In this document: positions 1 through 11,093 of the stretch, one piece after another | How positions within the stretch are numbered: position 1 is the first letter of the stretch | Layout of the letters: each line of letters opens with the position of its first letter | Origin: Cymodocea nodosa | Taxonomy: Eukaryota; Streptophyta; Magnoliopsida; Alismatales; Cymodoceaceae | NCBI GenBank assembly: GCA_036874045.1 | Contig: CM072337.1 | Coordinates: forward strand, 8,122,001 to 8,186,000 | DNA length: 64,000 bases | Direction of reading: 5' to 3' | The notes under the pieces: model-generated | Databases searched by the model: none | The model's input: only the letters and a program-made list of their open reading frames with translations | Told to the model about the DNA's origin: nothing | Made by a program: the position numbers and the translations under genes

Positions 1-23
1 GTCTATATCTATACTTGTATGTG

Positions 24-86
24 TATCTGTATGTATACCTTGTTGTATATCTGTATGTATTTCTTGTTGTATATCTGTATGTTGTG
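24..86. repeat. 24-bp imperfect tandem repeat
   Basis: About two and a half units with a 24-bp period begin at 24, 48 and 72, each starting TATCTGTATGT. The period is a multiple of three. The repeat lies just beyond the ORF3 stop, in the stretch that corresponds to the C-terminal tail of ORF3 in copia D. Confidence 0.6.
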
Positions 87-126
87 TTTTTGTAAATTGT
101 GTGGATTGTTGCTATGTTTGTCGATC

Positions 127-1098
127 CTATTGTTGTTGTTGTCTAAGGACAAGTGTATTTGCTTCTTGGTATTTTTGGAGTTCCTTTGCAGAGAAAGATC
201 TTGACTTTAATCTTTTCTATGGCCAAGGTATAATATCTGTTTGACTTGCCACAATTCTCAAAATCGTATCACCATAAAATAATTTACTCTACAAATGTAA
301 GATATGAGAAACAAAAATATCATACCAGTTCACCTGTATATTGTTAATTAATGCATATGTAGCATAAAGACAACATCTACCAACTTCTACCCCATGACCA
401 AACCTCTGAAACAATGTAGCATGCAATATTTTTGCAATAAAATGTGCTTGGCCATTTAAGTCATTTAGTAACCTCAATGGTTTGTTGGCAATTGGATCTT
501 TGGCTAAAGTTTGAATGTCTCATCCCAAATGATAAACCTGTTTTCTTTTTGATAATTTAACTCCTTCATTTTTCAGACCAAGTACCTGATAAAGTAAATC
601 TAGAGTTAAATATATGTCATTGTCTTGTATATTAGAAACAAGAATACCTTCTTCCACTATTAAGTTTGAGTAAAAACAACTGATAAGTTCGGGTATAGCA
701 AGATAGCCTAGTTGTTGTGGAAGTAGAGTCAACAAGCCTTGAAATTCAAATAGTTCTCGTATGTGTGCCATCCCTTCAAACTTAACTGGTCTTGAATATA
801 AAACTGTAAAAGTTTTATATGTCTGAAATTTGTCACAACAGGAATTATTTTTGAACCATAATAGTGTATTTTCATCTAAACTTTGTTCAAGATTAGGTAT
901 TTTCCTGTCATGATGTTTTGATCTGGGACTTGTTTCAATATTATCAGCAGCGTCTATATTTTCAGATCTTTCAGAACTGGTGGAATTTCCATCAAAACTA
1001 GTATAAATGTATGAAATATCTGTTATTGTCGTATCAATAATCTATTGAAATTTTGCTGTTTGTTCTTCTGGAAACATTTCAGTAGCAACAATCTCTAT
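127..1098 (-). pseudogene. ORF3 of copia I, C-terminal part
   Basis: This is the conserved C-terminal domain of the retrotransposon ORF3. Recognisable blocks in order are LYSRPVKFEG, ELFEFQGLL, CFYSNL, VLGLKNEG, LNGQAHFIAKILHATLFQR, NNIQVNWYDIF and SKLFYGD, ending in a glutamine run before a TAG. It resembles the domain annotated as putative plant transposon protein (Pfam Transposase_32, from memory). In-frame stops lie near 520 (TGA where tryptophan is expected), 289 (TAG where glutamine is expected) and in a WP-stop-K context near 210. Removing the LTR plus one 5-bp flank restores the frame with the upstream part. The biochemical function is unknown. Confidence 0.7.
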
Positions 1099-2984
1099 TG
1101 TTAGGAACGAATGGCTTCACTAGAGGGGGGGTGAATGGAGAACAGTGTGAATTTAAGCCTATTTTTCACTTTACTAACTAATTTGATTAATCAGTTTGCA
1201 CAAGTAATAATCAGATAAAAATATCATGCACAGTGGAAATAAGGGTAAGAAACACAAGAGAATTTTAGGTGGTTCACCAACTTGGCTAGTCCACCCCCAA
1301 GGGTCACTCGGGTTTCACTAAGTGTCTCAACACTTATACACTTGCTTTCAAGTCGAAGCAAGAACCAACCACATAGAAGTTTTTAGGTATAAACTCTAGA
1401 AAACCAACACTCAGAAGTTTTCAGGTATAAACTCCAGAAAACCAACAGTCAGAAGTTTTCAGGTATAAACTCCAGAAAACCAACCTCTTGAGTTTTTAGG
1501 TCGAAACTCAAACCAACAACTGAATGTAGCTTTTAGGTTGAAGCCACAAACCAAATGATCCTTCTTGGATCAGACTTTCAACACATGGAGAGCTTTAAGA
1601 ATCTTCTTGTAACTCTAGCTTTCAATCGATTCTTTGTTGAACTGAATTTGAGCTTTCTTCTATATTAGTAATTTATCTGCAATGTATACTGTATCTCTGT
1701 ATGTATATGAGCAAAAGCTGTCTAAATCCGTTGTCTGTATCTTGTATATATACCTGATATGTACAACGATCATATTTTCTTCCAACGGATGTATTCTACT
1801 GTACTTGATTAGACTCAAGTTCCAATACGGTAAGTGACCGTTCAGAAAATCGTTTCAAGATATCTTACCGATTTTCCTATCCTTTTGGATAGTTAGCTAT
1901 GCAACTCTCCGAAGAGTATTTGTAACTCACCGAAAGATCACTTAACCTTAACTGCCAAGTAGGATTCCAGAATATTTAAATGTGAGCTGTCATCCAATCA
2001 GATACTTATAACTGTAATTCACCAAATAGTTATATACTTGTCGGATAGTTTGTCTCTGTTAACTTTTCGATTGCTTTAATTCAGCATGTGCATAAAGGCT
2101 GACTTAAGTTTCGGATGGTTATCCCTGTAACTCACCGAAACGCTTTAGGATTTCGGATAGTTATCTTTCTAACTCTCCGAAAACTTATTTGCACTTCTTT
2201 CTGGAATTCTACACGTGGGAAATTCACTGACTTAAGTTTTGGATGGTTAAACTGTAACTCATCGAAACTCTTTTGAAATTTCGGATAGTTATCTTTCTAA
2301 CTCTTCGAAAACCCATTTGAGCATCTTTCTGGAATTCTGCACGTGGGAAATTCAATGACTTAAGTTTCGGATAGTTAAACTGTAACTCACCGAAACTCTC
2401 TTGAAATTTCAGATAGTTATCTCTCTAACTCTCTGATTTTCCCTTTTAAGCTTTCAACTGCTGACTTCTCCATTTTGCACGTGCGTAATAAAATGACTTA
2501 AGTTCCGGAAAGTTATGCCTGTAACTTACTGAAAAACTCGAATAGTTATCTAACTCTCCAACAAGTCCTTTAAGCTTCCGTTCTTTATTTCTGCATGTGG
2601 TTTATTGAATGACTTAACTTTCAGATAGTTATACTTGTAACTCTCCGAAAAGTCCTTTAAGCTTCCGGATAGTTAACTCCTTAACTATCCGATTATTCAA
2701 TCCCCTTAACTGTCTGATTAAATAACTCTTCGAAGGCTTTGTAAAATCGGATAGTTATCCTTCTAACTATCCGATAAACTTTCTACTGTTTTACTCTTTG
2801 GACCTGTAACTATCCGATTTTCTTGTAACTTTAAGGCAGTATCATCTAGAAACTTCTTCATCTGTTCATCTGCATGGAATTTGTTCTATCTGCCTTCTGA
2901 TCTAATGCTGCACTAACTTAACTGTGAAATACAATATGTTTCCTCACATAGGTTTTGCATTATCAAAATACTAGGGTCCTAACA
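1099..2984 (-). mobile_element. Solo copia LTR inserted in ORF3 of I
   Basis: The element starts TGTTAGGA and ends TCCTAACA, and lacks any internal region. The CACTAGAGGGGGGGTGAA block near 1118 is the reverse complement of the CACCCCCCCTCTAGTG found near the 3' end of SIRE-type LTRs, so the LTR is on the minus strand. Flanks are TCTAT on the left and TTTGT on the right, which differ by two transitions and may be a decayed 5-bp target duplication. The interior (1800-2830) is packed with TCGGATAGTTA and TAACTCTCCGAAA inverted pairs, ACTTAAGT and CACGTG-type words. A TATA-like stretch lies near 1745-1760. Confidence 0.8.
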
Positions 2985-4369
2985 TTTGTAACAATCTGTA
3001 TATCAGCAACATGTATATCTATATTTGATCTATACAATTGTCTTTGTATGAAAGAATGTTCTATATCTGTTTGTGGAATAGAATCATCTTGTATTTCTGA
3101 AATTTGTATATGTGAGACATTGGTAGTATCATATTCTATTTGTAATTGTATATGTTGTTGATTATATACATTTATCAACAAGTATACTATATATTGTAAT
3201 AGACATAACCATATATATAAAGTGTAGTATAAGCAACTGTACCAAAATTCAAAAGTCTCTGTTCGAGATACAGTAAGAGGAAGAATATCTGTACATTCCT
3301 CTTCAGATGAAATATCTTCAAAATTCATAGACTCAGTGTCTATGTTATCAAAAATATCATCAAATTGGATATCATCTGTATATGTATCATCAAATTGGAT
3401 ATCATCTATATATGTATCATCAAAATTTCCTACATTCTCTCTTTCCATAGGAAAAGAATGTGTACTTGCAACATTGTGTGAAAAACTGTCCATTATATTA
3501 AAAGATACATTATGCACTAATGTGACACAATACCTTAGAGTATATGCTTGTAAGCCAATATTTGTCACATCTATTGGGATTCCTGACAAAAATGTCTGTC
3601 CAACTTCTGCAATGGAGCATAGTTTTCCATTTTTCACTGATTCTTCTTTTGCTGCAATATTCCTTGTACACCTATAGTTAGTCCAAATTATTCAATTGTC
3701 TTTTTCTTTTTCCGACTATATGTCTATAGTGTTTCAGGTTGTTCAGGAGGTTCTAAAATTGTTTTAATTTCTCCTGTTAAAGGCACCTGGGGTCTTGATG
3801 GTCCTTCACCATGATGCCTAGGTTGTAATAATGGAATATAGAGTTTTAAGCTCTCAACCTCTGCCATTTTAAGTTGATAAACTCTTTGTCCTTCATTTCG
3901 AAGGCCCATTTTGCTAATGGCAGTTTTCTGTTCATCTATACACTGTTTAATATCATCTAAAATAGCTAGGGGAAAATAATGTTGGGAATACAAGGATTGT
4001 AATTCCCTGTTTGCATTTTCGATCATTGGTCCCCACTTCTTTTTGTAGTAAGCGATAGACTGTACCGATGTCTCTTGTACATGTCCAGAACTTACAACCG
4101 TAGGGTTAGGTTGTAAATTTCTTTTCCATAAATGCAATGCAGAAAGTTCAGTCTGTTTTAGTCTAAACTGTGTTTCAGCATAATTGTGAATAAATTTCTA
4201 ATAGAATTTTTTCTCATCTTGAACAGCTTTTCTGATTTCGTGTAGTACTTCGTTTGAAAAAGTGTACTTGGAGTAGATGTCATTGATTTCATTCTGTATT
4301 TTCTGTAATTCTATCTCTCTTTTCTGCACTTTTGTCATTCTACCACGTCCTCTTCCATGTCTTGACATT
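2985..4369 (-). pseudogene. ORF3 of copia I, N-terminal and middle part
   Basis: The chosen ATG (4369) opens a basic MSRHGRGRGR start, matching the GRGRG start of ORF3 in copia J. A helical, charged region with coiled-coil character follows (about 4340-3850). A stop interrupts near 4199 and a frameshift lies between 3724 and 3637. The middle part holds an acidic repeat (3330-3430) and a strongly hydrophobic stretch (about 3170-3250) that could be a membrane helix. No signal peptide is evident. The frame continues into 127-1098 once the inserted LTR is removed. Confidence 0.6.
3330..3432 (-). repeat. Acidic in-frame repeat in ORF3 of I
   Basis: A 30-nt unit encoding DDTYIDDIQF-like decapeptides is repeated about two and a half times, with nearly identical DNA (ATATCATCTGTATATGTATC versus ATATCATCTATATATGTATC on the plus strand). 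It gives an Asp/Ile-rich segment followed by a Glu-rich stretch. Confidence 0.7.
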
Positions 4370-4780
4370 GTCGATTAATCTTCGTTGTGCACTATAGAAC
4401 TTAATGGAAGTGAAGATTACGAAACTAGGGTTTTACCAAGGTAGAAACACGAAAGGTTGTTAGTAAAACATTTATAACTCTTCGAGTTTACAAACCGATA
4501 AACGAATTCAATCATTGAAATCATAAATATAAGATCCATTACCGATAAATAACTCGAGTGCTTGCAATAACTATACAAGTTTTACAACCAACAATTGTAG
4601 AATACTTAGCGTAACTGTTTATATAAAGAAAATAACTTCAGACTAAGTGAAAAGTGAGAAAACTCGAAGACTTATGATAACTATTCGAGTTTCTCAAAGG
4701 AATAGGTGTGAAAAGTCGAAGAGTTAAAGATAACTGTTCGAGTTTCAACTGAGACATTATAAAGCAGTGAAATTCAACAC
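4370..4780 (-). promoter_or_regulatory. Leader and putative internal promoter of ORF3 (I)
   Basis: Reading on the minus strand, CGnnnAGTTA motifs (CGAAGAGTTA at 4717-4726, inverted CGAACAGTTA at 4731-4740) precede a TATA-like TTTATATAAA at 4618-4627. A leader of about 250 bp with further CGAAGAGTTA and CGAGTTA words then leads to the ORF3 ATG at 4369. The leader holds an AAACCCTAGTTT word near 4415-4435. That this is an active promoter is inference. Confidence 0.4.
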
Positions 4781-5262
4781 GTGCACAATTTTAACTTAAG
4801 GTGTTCAGAAAGTTTCGAAGACTTATAAACCTAACTATCCGATGCTCAGGTGCATTTTGGAGAGTTACAAGTAACCTTCCGAAAGATAACTTAAGTCAAT
4901 CGTCCAGATCACGACACGTGTACTTAAGTAGTTTTATAATAAAGAGATGTTTCGAACAGTTACAAATCTAACTTTCCGATGCCCAGACGCATTTCGGAGA
5001 GTTACAGATAACTTATCGAAAATCCACTTAAGTCATGCATTATGGTTTCGACACGTGTACTTCAGGAAATAATAAAATATTCTACTAAACGTTTTAAAAC
5101 ATAATTGTCCGATACTTGCAATATAACTTGCTGAAACAATAGAAAATTTAGATACTTAAGAATTAAAAAGCTTGCAAGTCATCGATAGTTTAGAAATGTA
5201 CTTAATTAAAGTGTATTTCTTGAAATTATGTAGATTCTTTCATGAAAACATATAATAGTTCA
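4781..5262 (-). mobile_element. Gypsy LTR fragment, head to head with E
   Basis: This stretch is close to the reverse complement of about 5390-5950 inside the LTR of gypsy E. For example, the 50-60 bp around 5025-5080 match the complement of 5605-5660 almost exactly. It lacks roughly the first 115 bp of the LTR. Together with E it forms a large inverted repeat centred near 5300. It contains CGGAGAGTTA-type motifs, CACGTG and ACTTAAGT. Confidence 0.7.
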
Positions 5263-5277
5263 TAAGAGATGAATTAT

Positions 5278-7512
5278 TGTTTAGAATGAAAAAGTGCATA
5301 TTATTAACGGTTAAATGATGGTTAATTGCATAATATTTAGCTTATCATATGAGAATTAAGCCATTATGTTATAATTGCACTGTTATATGCTTTAATTAAA
5401 GAATTTGCTTAATTTTTGGGAATTAATGTTAATTTAGTACATTTCTGAACTATCGGTAAGTTGTAGGCTGTGAAATTCTTAAGTATCCGAATTTTCTGAT
5501 ATTTCAGATAGTTATGTTTAACATACCGAACATATTTCGAACAATTATGTTTAACAGACCGAACATGTCAGATAGTTATGTTTAAATTGCCGAACAGTTA
5601 TGTTTTGAAAGAATATTTTATTATTTCCTGAAGTACACGTGTCAAAACCATAATGCATGACTTAAGTGAACTTTCAGTGAGTTATTTATAACTATCCGAA
5701 ATTACAGCTGGGCATCGGACAGTTATATGTGTAACTCTCCGAAATATCTTTTTATTTATAAAATAGTTGAGGACACGTGTCATGTTCTGGTAAAGTGACT
5801 TAAGTGGATTTTCGGTGAGTTATCTCTAACTATCCGAAATTGCAACTGAGCATCGGATAGTTAGACCTGTAACTCTCCGAAATGTTTATTTTATTATTAA
5901 ACTGTTGCTAACACGTGTTGAGATCTGGTAGATTTACTTAAGTTATATATCGGTGAGTTATCTGTAACTATCCGAAATGCATCTGGGCATTAGATAGTTA
6001 AGTTTGTAAGTATCCAAAATGCATCTGGGCATTAGATAGTTAAGTTTGTAAGTATTCGAAATGCATTTGAGCATCGGATAGTTAAATTTATGCATGTGTT
6101 TTATAGTTAAATCAACGAAGAAAGTCCGTTGAGTTAACTGTAACTCCATGGACTATTTATTTTCTAATATGCCATTGTAGCGGTTGTAGAAACAAGATAG
6201 TTGGAAGAAAAACCACGATAGCATGTACCACGCAGGAATTCACTTGTCGAAGGGAGAAGAAATCATCATCGTTGATATGAATGAAGGAAATCCAACCGAC
6301 CATTCAAGTAGAAGTAGTTACCACTAAAGAAATATAAAAGAAAAGAAGAAAAAGAAGTAGTGTGTGTGTGATCGATGGATGACCAGTGTATACAAAGGAG
6401 GAGCACCGAGCTTTCGATAGATAGTATCGGCAATTCTCCAAAGTACCACACCAACCATCATTACCACCACCATAACCACCACAATCACCAACCATCAGAG
6501 GTCTGTGAGAATACTTTCTTGATGTCGGGTCGATTCCGAGCTAAACACAGTGCTTGACAACCACTGTGAGGAGTCATTGCATCGCGGGAAGGGAAGCCAT
6601 TTTCACCAAGCGTAGACTCATATTTTAGGGGATCATAAAGCTTCTAGCCTTGGCTTCGGGTTGATGCCTGTATGCTGATGAGGAGATCATCTTGCAATTC
6701 TGGACTCGCAATTCTATAGGGAGAGGAGACAGAATTGTAAGTGGTTTAATTTTCAGTGGTGTAATCACGTTGCAAGTAGTGACAGAAGTATTTACTGTCG
6801 AGTGAGATTACTTTACATTTCACCTTTTGCCCATTTCCATGTTCATATGAAAACAAAAAAATACCAAAAACAATTTATCTGTGTTTGTATGTTGTATTTG
6901 AGTGTTGTATTGTTTGTGTTGTATCGTGATTAATGTTATCGTTGTTAGTGTTGTGATTGTTTTATATTTGTTTTAGTTTTACAGTTTATTGAAATTGGTT
7001 CATTCAAAAGACTTAAAAATTTTAATGGTTACTGTTTGAATTATCTGAATGTTAGTATGCTTAATGATAAATCCAGTGTTTACTAACATTAAAGAGCTTA
7101 ATTGATGTTATTTACAATCTGTGGAATCGCTCAATAGTTGGTTGAATTCCTCTATAAATAGAAGTATTTAAAAAGAAAAGATAAGCTCGTGGAGTTAACT
7201 TAAGTCCACGAGGTTAGTCTGTTGAGTTAGCCATAACTCAACGAACTTTGTCCGTTGAGTTAACTATAATTCAACGGAGGGCTTATTGAAGATATAAATT
7301 TGATTGTTAACAAACGAATAGTTCTCAAGTTCTTAAGCAATTCCTTGTGGGATCGACCTGTACTTGCACATTGATACAATAGACACTGTGCACTTGCAGT
7401 TAAAGTACAAATTGGAATTAATATCTAAATTGTATTAAAGGTTGTTTGTTTACTTCTAAAAGAAAAAGAATAGGCATAAAGCTAAATTAACTAAGTAAAA
7501 ATAGAAGTAACA
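5278..7512 (+). repeat. 5' LTR of gypsy E
   Basis: The LTR starts TGTTTAGAATG and ends AGAAGTAACA. Both ends are matched by the LTR of gypsy H (50109 to 47964, minus strand), which fixes the boundaries. The first part (5440-6140) carries CGGATAGTTA/TAACTATCCG and CGGTGAGTTA motifs with CACGTG and ACTTAAGT. The last part (7180-7290) carries CGTTGAGTTA-type pairs. A histidine-codon-like CAC/CAT tract at 6450-6500 is simple sequence. The end contains GGGATCGACCTGTACTTGCAC, a type of sequence common near gypsy LTR ends. Confidence 0.8.
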
Positions 7513-7526
7513 AATCAAAGTTTTTC

Positions 7527-7580
7527 TGGTGTCGTGCTGGGAAAATCCAAACAAGTTTTATGGCATCATTGCCAAGGAAT
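7527..7580 (+). promoter_or_regulatory. Two tandem degenerate primer-binding sites (tRNA-Asp type)
   Basis: TGGTGTCGTGCTGGGAAAAT (7527-7546) and TGGCATCATTGCCAAGGAAT (7561-7580) both resemble the aspartate-tRNA primer site TGGCGCCGTTGCCGGGGA used by Athila/Tat elements. They are separated by CCAAACAAGTTTTA and lie just after the LTR end. Confidence 0.65.
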
Positions 7581-7687
7581 TGAATTGACTAGAATAGAAT
7601 AGAATAGAATTGAATTAATATAAGCAACTGTTAGAGTTGTTTCGTTTTAATAGCTAGAGTTGTGTGTTTTCCTCTGTGATTAAGAAT

Positions 7688-9799
7688 ATGGCATATACTT
7701 ATGCTCAAAGATTTCTGAAACCTGTAATTAGCATATGTGAATTCTGCAATTCTGAAGGACACGACATTTCTGACTGTTTGAAACTGAGACGTTTACAGAT
7801 GGTTAGATCCCATGAACAACAAATGAATTATCCTTAGTATAATAGAGTCAAGTATGAGAATCCTATAGTTTACCCAACTGATGGTTAGTATAGAATGTGT
7901 AATATGTTGAGAGACACTAAAGTTTGGGATAGGTATGACAGATTGGAGCGTAGTATAGAGAAAAACCTAGACAAATTAGAACATTTTATGTGTCAACAAC
8001 AAGAAGTCAACCAATTAAACTATAAGAAAGCATATTTAGAACCTAAAAAGGATATAATTTACGAAACTGAAAAAACCATAATGAAAATTGATCAAAAATT
8101 GAATGCAATGAGATTAGATGATCTAGAAAGAAAATTAAAAGTATTAGACAAATATACAATGAAAATACAAGTTATGCAACAGGACAATGAAAATTATAAT
8201 GTTATAAACCTGCATAATTTGTAAAATATACAGCAAACAGAAAATATTAATGCAAGAGAATTTAAAGAATGCACTTTAAAACTAAAAACAATTGAAGATC
8301 ATAATCACAAAAATGATATACAAAAACATCAAAAGAGTAACGAAAATCTAGAAGATGTATATGTAACATTAAGATCTGGAACTAATATACCACCAAGAAC
8401 TCAAAATGAAAATAATATGAAGGTGGATAAGAGTAAAAATCAAAATGATAATGAAAATGTAATAGCTGAAAATCTAGAAATCACTAAAGAACAATCTGAA
8501 TCTGCTAATGAAGCTAAAAATGATCAAACAAATCAAATGAAAGAAAAAGAATCTTTTAAATCACAATCTTTAGCACCCTATCCTGAAAGATTACAACAAA
8601 CAATACCTCAAAAACAAGAAAAAATCAGAGAAATTTTTGAAAAAGTACAAGTTAACATTCCTTTGTTAGATCTATTGCAGAAAATGTCACTTTGTGCTAA
8701 ATTTTTGAAGGATTGGTGTATTAAGAAAAGAGAGCGAAAAGTTCTTAGAAAGGTCTTTTTAGCTGAGCAAAGTAGTTCCCTATTTCTGCCACAAATTCCT
8801 AAAAAGTTATCTGATCCTGGAATCCTTGTTATATCATGCACCATAGGAAATACCATTCTAGAAAGAACCTTAATAGACTTAGGTGTAGGTATAAATGTTA
8901 TGCCAAGTGATATATTTGCATCCTTAGGATTAGAAGGCTTAACTCCTACTAGTACGGTTATTCAATTAGCTAATAGAAGTATAAGATACCCTAGAGGAAA
9001 AATAGAGGATGTCTTAATTAAAATCAAAAACTTTATATATCCTATTGATATTGTAATTTTGGATTCCCAAGAAATTAAGCATAAAAATAGTGATACATCT
9101 TTAATTTTGGGAAGGCCATTTTTAGCAACATCAAGGGCTGTTATAAATTGTAAAACTAGAGTAATGAAGTTAGCATATGGTAATGAGGATACTTAATTAA
9201 ATATTTTCAAACCAGAAAGGTTTGAGGAGTTAGAAATGTCCTTACATACCATAGACTTTTTAGAGGATGAAGGAGATATGTTAGATGATGTGATTCAAGA
9301 AGAATTAAATAGGCAAATCAATTCTGAAACTTTAGAGGAAAGTGAAAGCATAACTATAGAAGGAGATCTGGAAGAAACTCATTTAGAAAATGATGATGTT
9401 CAATTAGGAGCTCTAGCTTCTGATGGGCAACATTTAGAATTAAAACCTTTACCTCTTGAATTAACCTATATATTTCTGGAAGATAAACGAACCTGTCCAA
9501 TCATTATTGCTTCAGATTTAAAAGAGGATCAAATAGCTAAATTAAAAGATGTAGTAAAAAGTTATAAAGAAGCAATATGATGGACTATGACTGATATAAA
9601 AGGGTTAAGTTCAACTTTATACTGTCACCATATATATTTAGAAGAGAATGCTAAACCTGTTAGAATTCCTGAGAGGAGATTAAATCCAAACCTTAAAGAA
9701 GTAGTCAAGAAGGAAATAGTGAAATGGTTAGATAATGACATAATTTATCCGATTTCTGATAGCTCATGGGTTAGTCCAATCCCAAGAAATCGGGATTAA
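7688..9799 (+). pseudogene. Zinc knuckle plus aspartic protease of gypsy E
   Basis: The ATG at 7688 opens MAYTYAQRFLKP, followed by a CCHC knuckle CEFCNSEGHDISDC (about residues 16-29), a coiled-coil-like segment (7895-8220), the VTLRSG linker found before protease in this lineage, and a retropepsin-like domain with LIDLGVGINVMP and LILGRPFLATS (8870-9140). A spacer then leads to the start of RT (about 9590-9799). The whole run stays in one frame but has stops (8222, about 9194, about 9578), most fitting CAA to TAA. The Retrotrans_gag capsid domain normally expected before the knuckle is absent. See the findings on gene order. Confidence 0.75.
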
Positions 9800-11093
9800 C
9801 AGTTATTAGGAATGAAAGTCAAGACTTGATACCTACTAGAATTCAATCAGGCTAGAGAGTATGTATAGACTATAGAAAGTTGAATGTTGTGACTAGGAAA
9901 TATCATTTTCCCTTACCTTTTATAGATCAAATGCTGGAAAGATTAGTAGAGCAAAAATATTTTTGTTTCTTAGACGGGTATTCAGGTTATAATCAAATTC
10001 CAGTAGCATTAGAGGATCAAGAGAAAACAACTTTCACCTGTCCTAATGGAACTTATGCTTTTAAGAGAATGCCATTCGGATTATGCAATGCACTAGTTAC
10101 CTTTCAAAGGTGTATGCAGGGCATATTTACTGGAATGACTGAAGATTTTTTAGAAATATTTATGGATGATTTTACTGTATATGACAACTCATTTGAAGTT
10201 TGTTTTAAAAATTTAGACCTAATATTAAAATGTTGTGTGGAAAAAAATCTGGTTTTAAATTGGGAAAAATGTCACTTCATGGTTAAACAAGGAATAGTCT
10301 TAGGGCATGTTGTTTCTAAGAAAGTGTTGGAAGTAGATAAAGCTAAAATAGAAGTAATTTCTAATCTACCAGAACCTAAATCAGTAAAAGATATTAGATC
10401 ATTTATTGGACATTCTGGTTTTTATCGAAGATTTATTAAAGGCTTTAGCAAGATAGCTAGACCTTTAACTAATCTATTAAAAGATGTTTTATTTAACTTT
10501 GATAAAAATTGCAAGGAAGCATTTTTCAGACTTAAGACTAGCTTAATTTCAACTCCTATAATTCAAGCACCTGATTGGAGACATCCATTTGAATTAATGT
10601 GCGATGCTTCTGATTTTGCTATAGGAGCAGTGTTAGGACAGAAGATAGAAAAATATCCTAGAGTGATTCATTATGTAAGCAAAACCTTAAATGATGCTCA
10701 AGTTAATTACACAACTACTGAAAAAGAATTATTAGCTGTTGTGTTTGCTTTAGAAAAGTTTAGATCATATCTGATTGGAGCTAAAGTAATAGTATACATG
10801 GATCATTCAGCTCTAAAACATCTAATAAAGAAAAAAGAAACTAAGCCTAGATTGATCCGATGGATATTACTATTAAAAGAATTTGATCTAGAAATTAAAG
10901 ATAAAAAAGGTTGTGAGAATGTAGTAGCAGATCATTTATCAAGATTACAAATAGAAAAATCAAATATTGAAATTAAGGATAATTTTCCTAATGAACAATT
11001 AATGACCATCAACACAATACCTTGGTATGCAGACATAGTTAATTACTTAGTTACTGGTCTAACACCTAAGGATTGGAATAGATAGGATAAGAA
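9800..11093 (+). pseudogene. Reverse transcriptase and RNase H of gypsy E
   Basis: RT copies RNA into DNA and RNase H removes the RNA strand. Visible motifs are [29 protein letters not shown] and the catalytic FMDD (about 10159). They are followed by GHVVSKK, the RNase H-like [34 protein letters not shown] and [10 protein letters not shown] frameshift near 9783 separates it from the protease frame. A TAG at about 11083 (gypsy K has CAG here) breaks it from integrase. Confidence 0.85.

Larger units (their letters stand above)
1..4780 (-). mobile_element. Copia (SIRE-like) remnant I carrying ORF3
   Basis: This is a minus-strand fragment of a Ty1/copia element. Only the third ORF and its leader remain, with a solo LTR inserted at 1099-2984. 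The copia assignment rests on the glycine/arginine-rich start of ORF3 and its colinearity with ORF3 of copia D and J further right. No pol sequence is present. The 3' end of the element lies outside the window. The upstream limit is approximate, because 4781-5262 instead matches a gypsy LTR. Confidence 0.6.

Noticed and set aside
6266..6557. Overlapping ORFs in the E LTR, one histidine-rich
   Set aside because: They arise from CAC/CAT simple sequence in the LTR, occur on both strands, and the H LTR does not keep them.
7527..7580. tRNA gene or fragment
   Set aside because: The similarity is only to the 3' end complement of a tRNA, as expected for a primer-binding site. No cloverleaf surrounds it.
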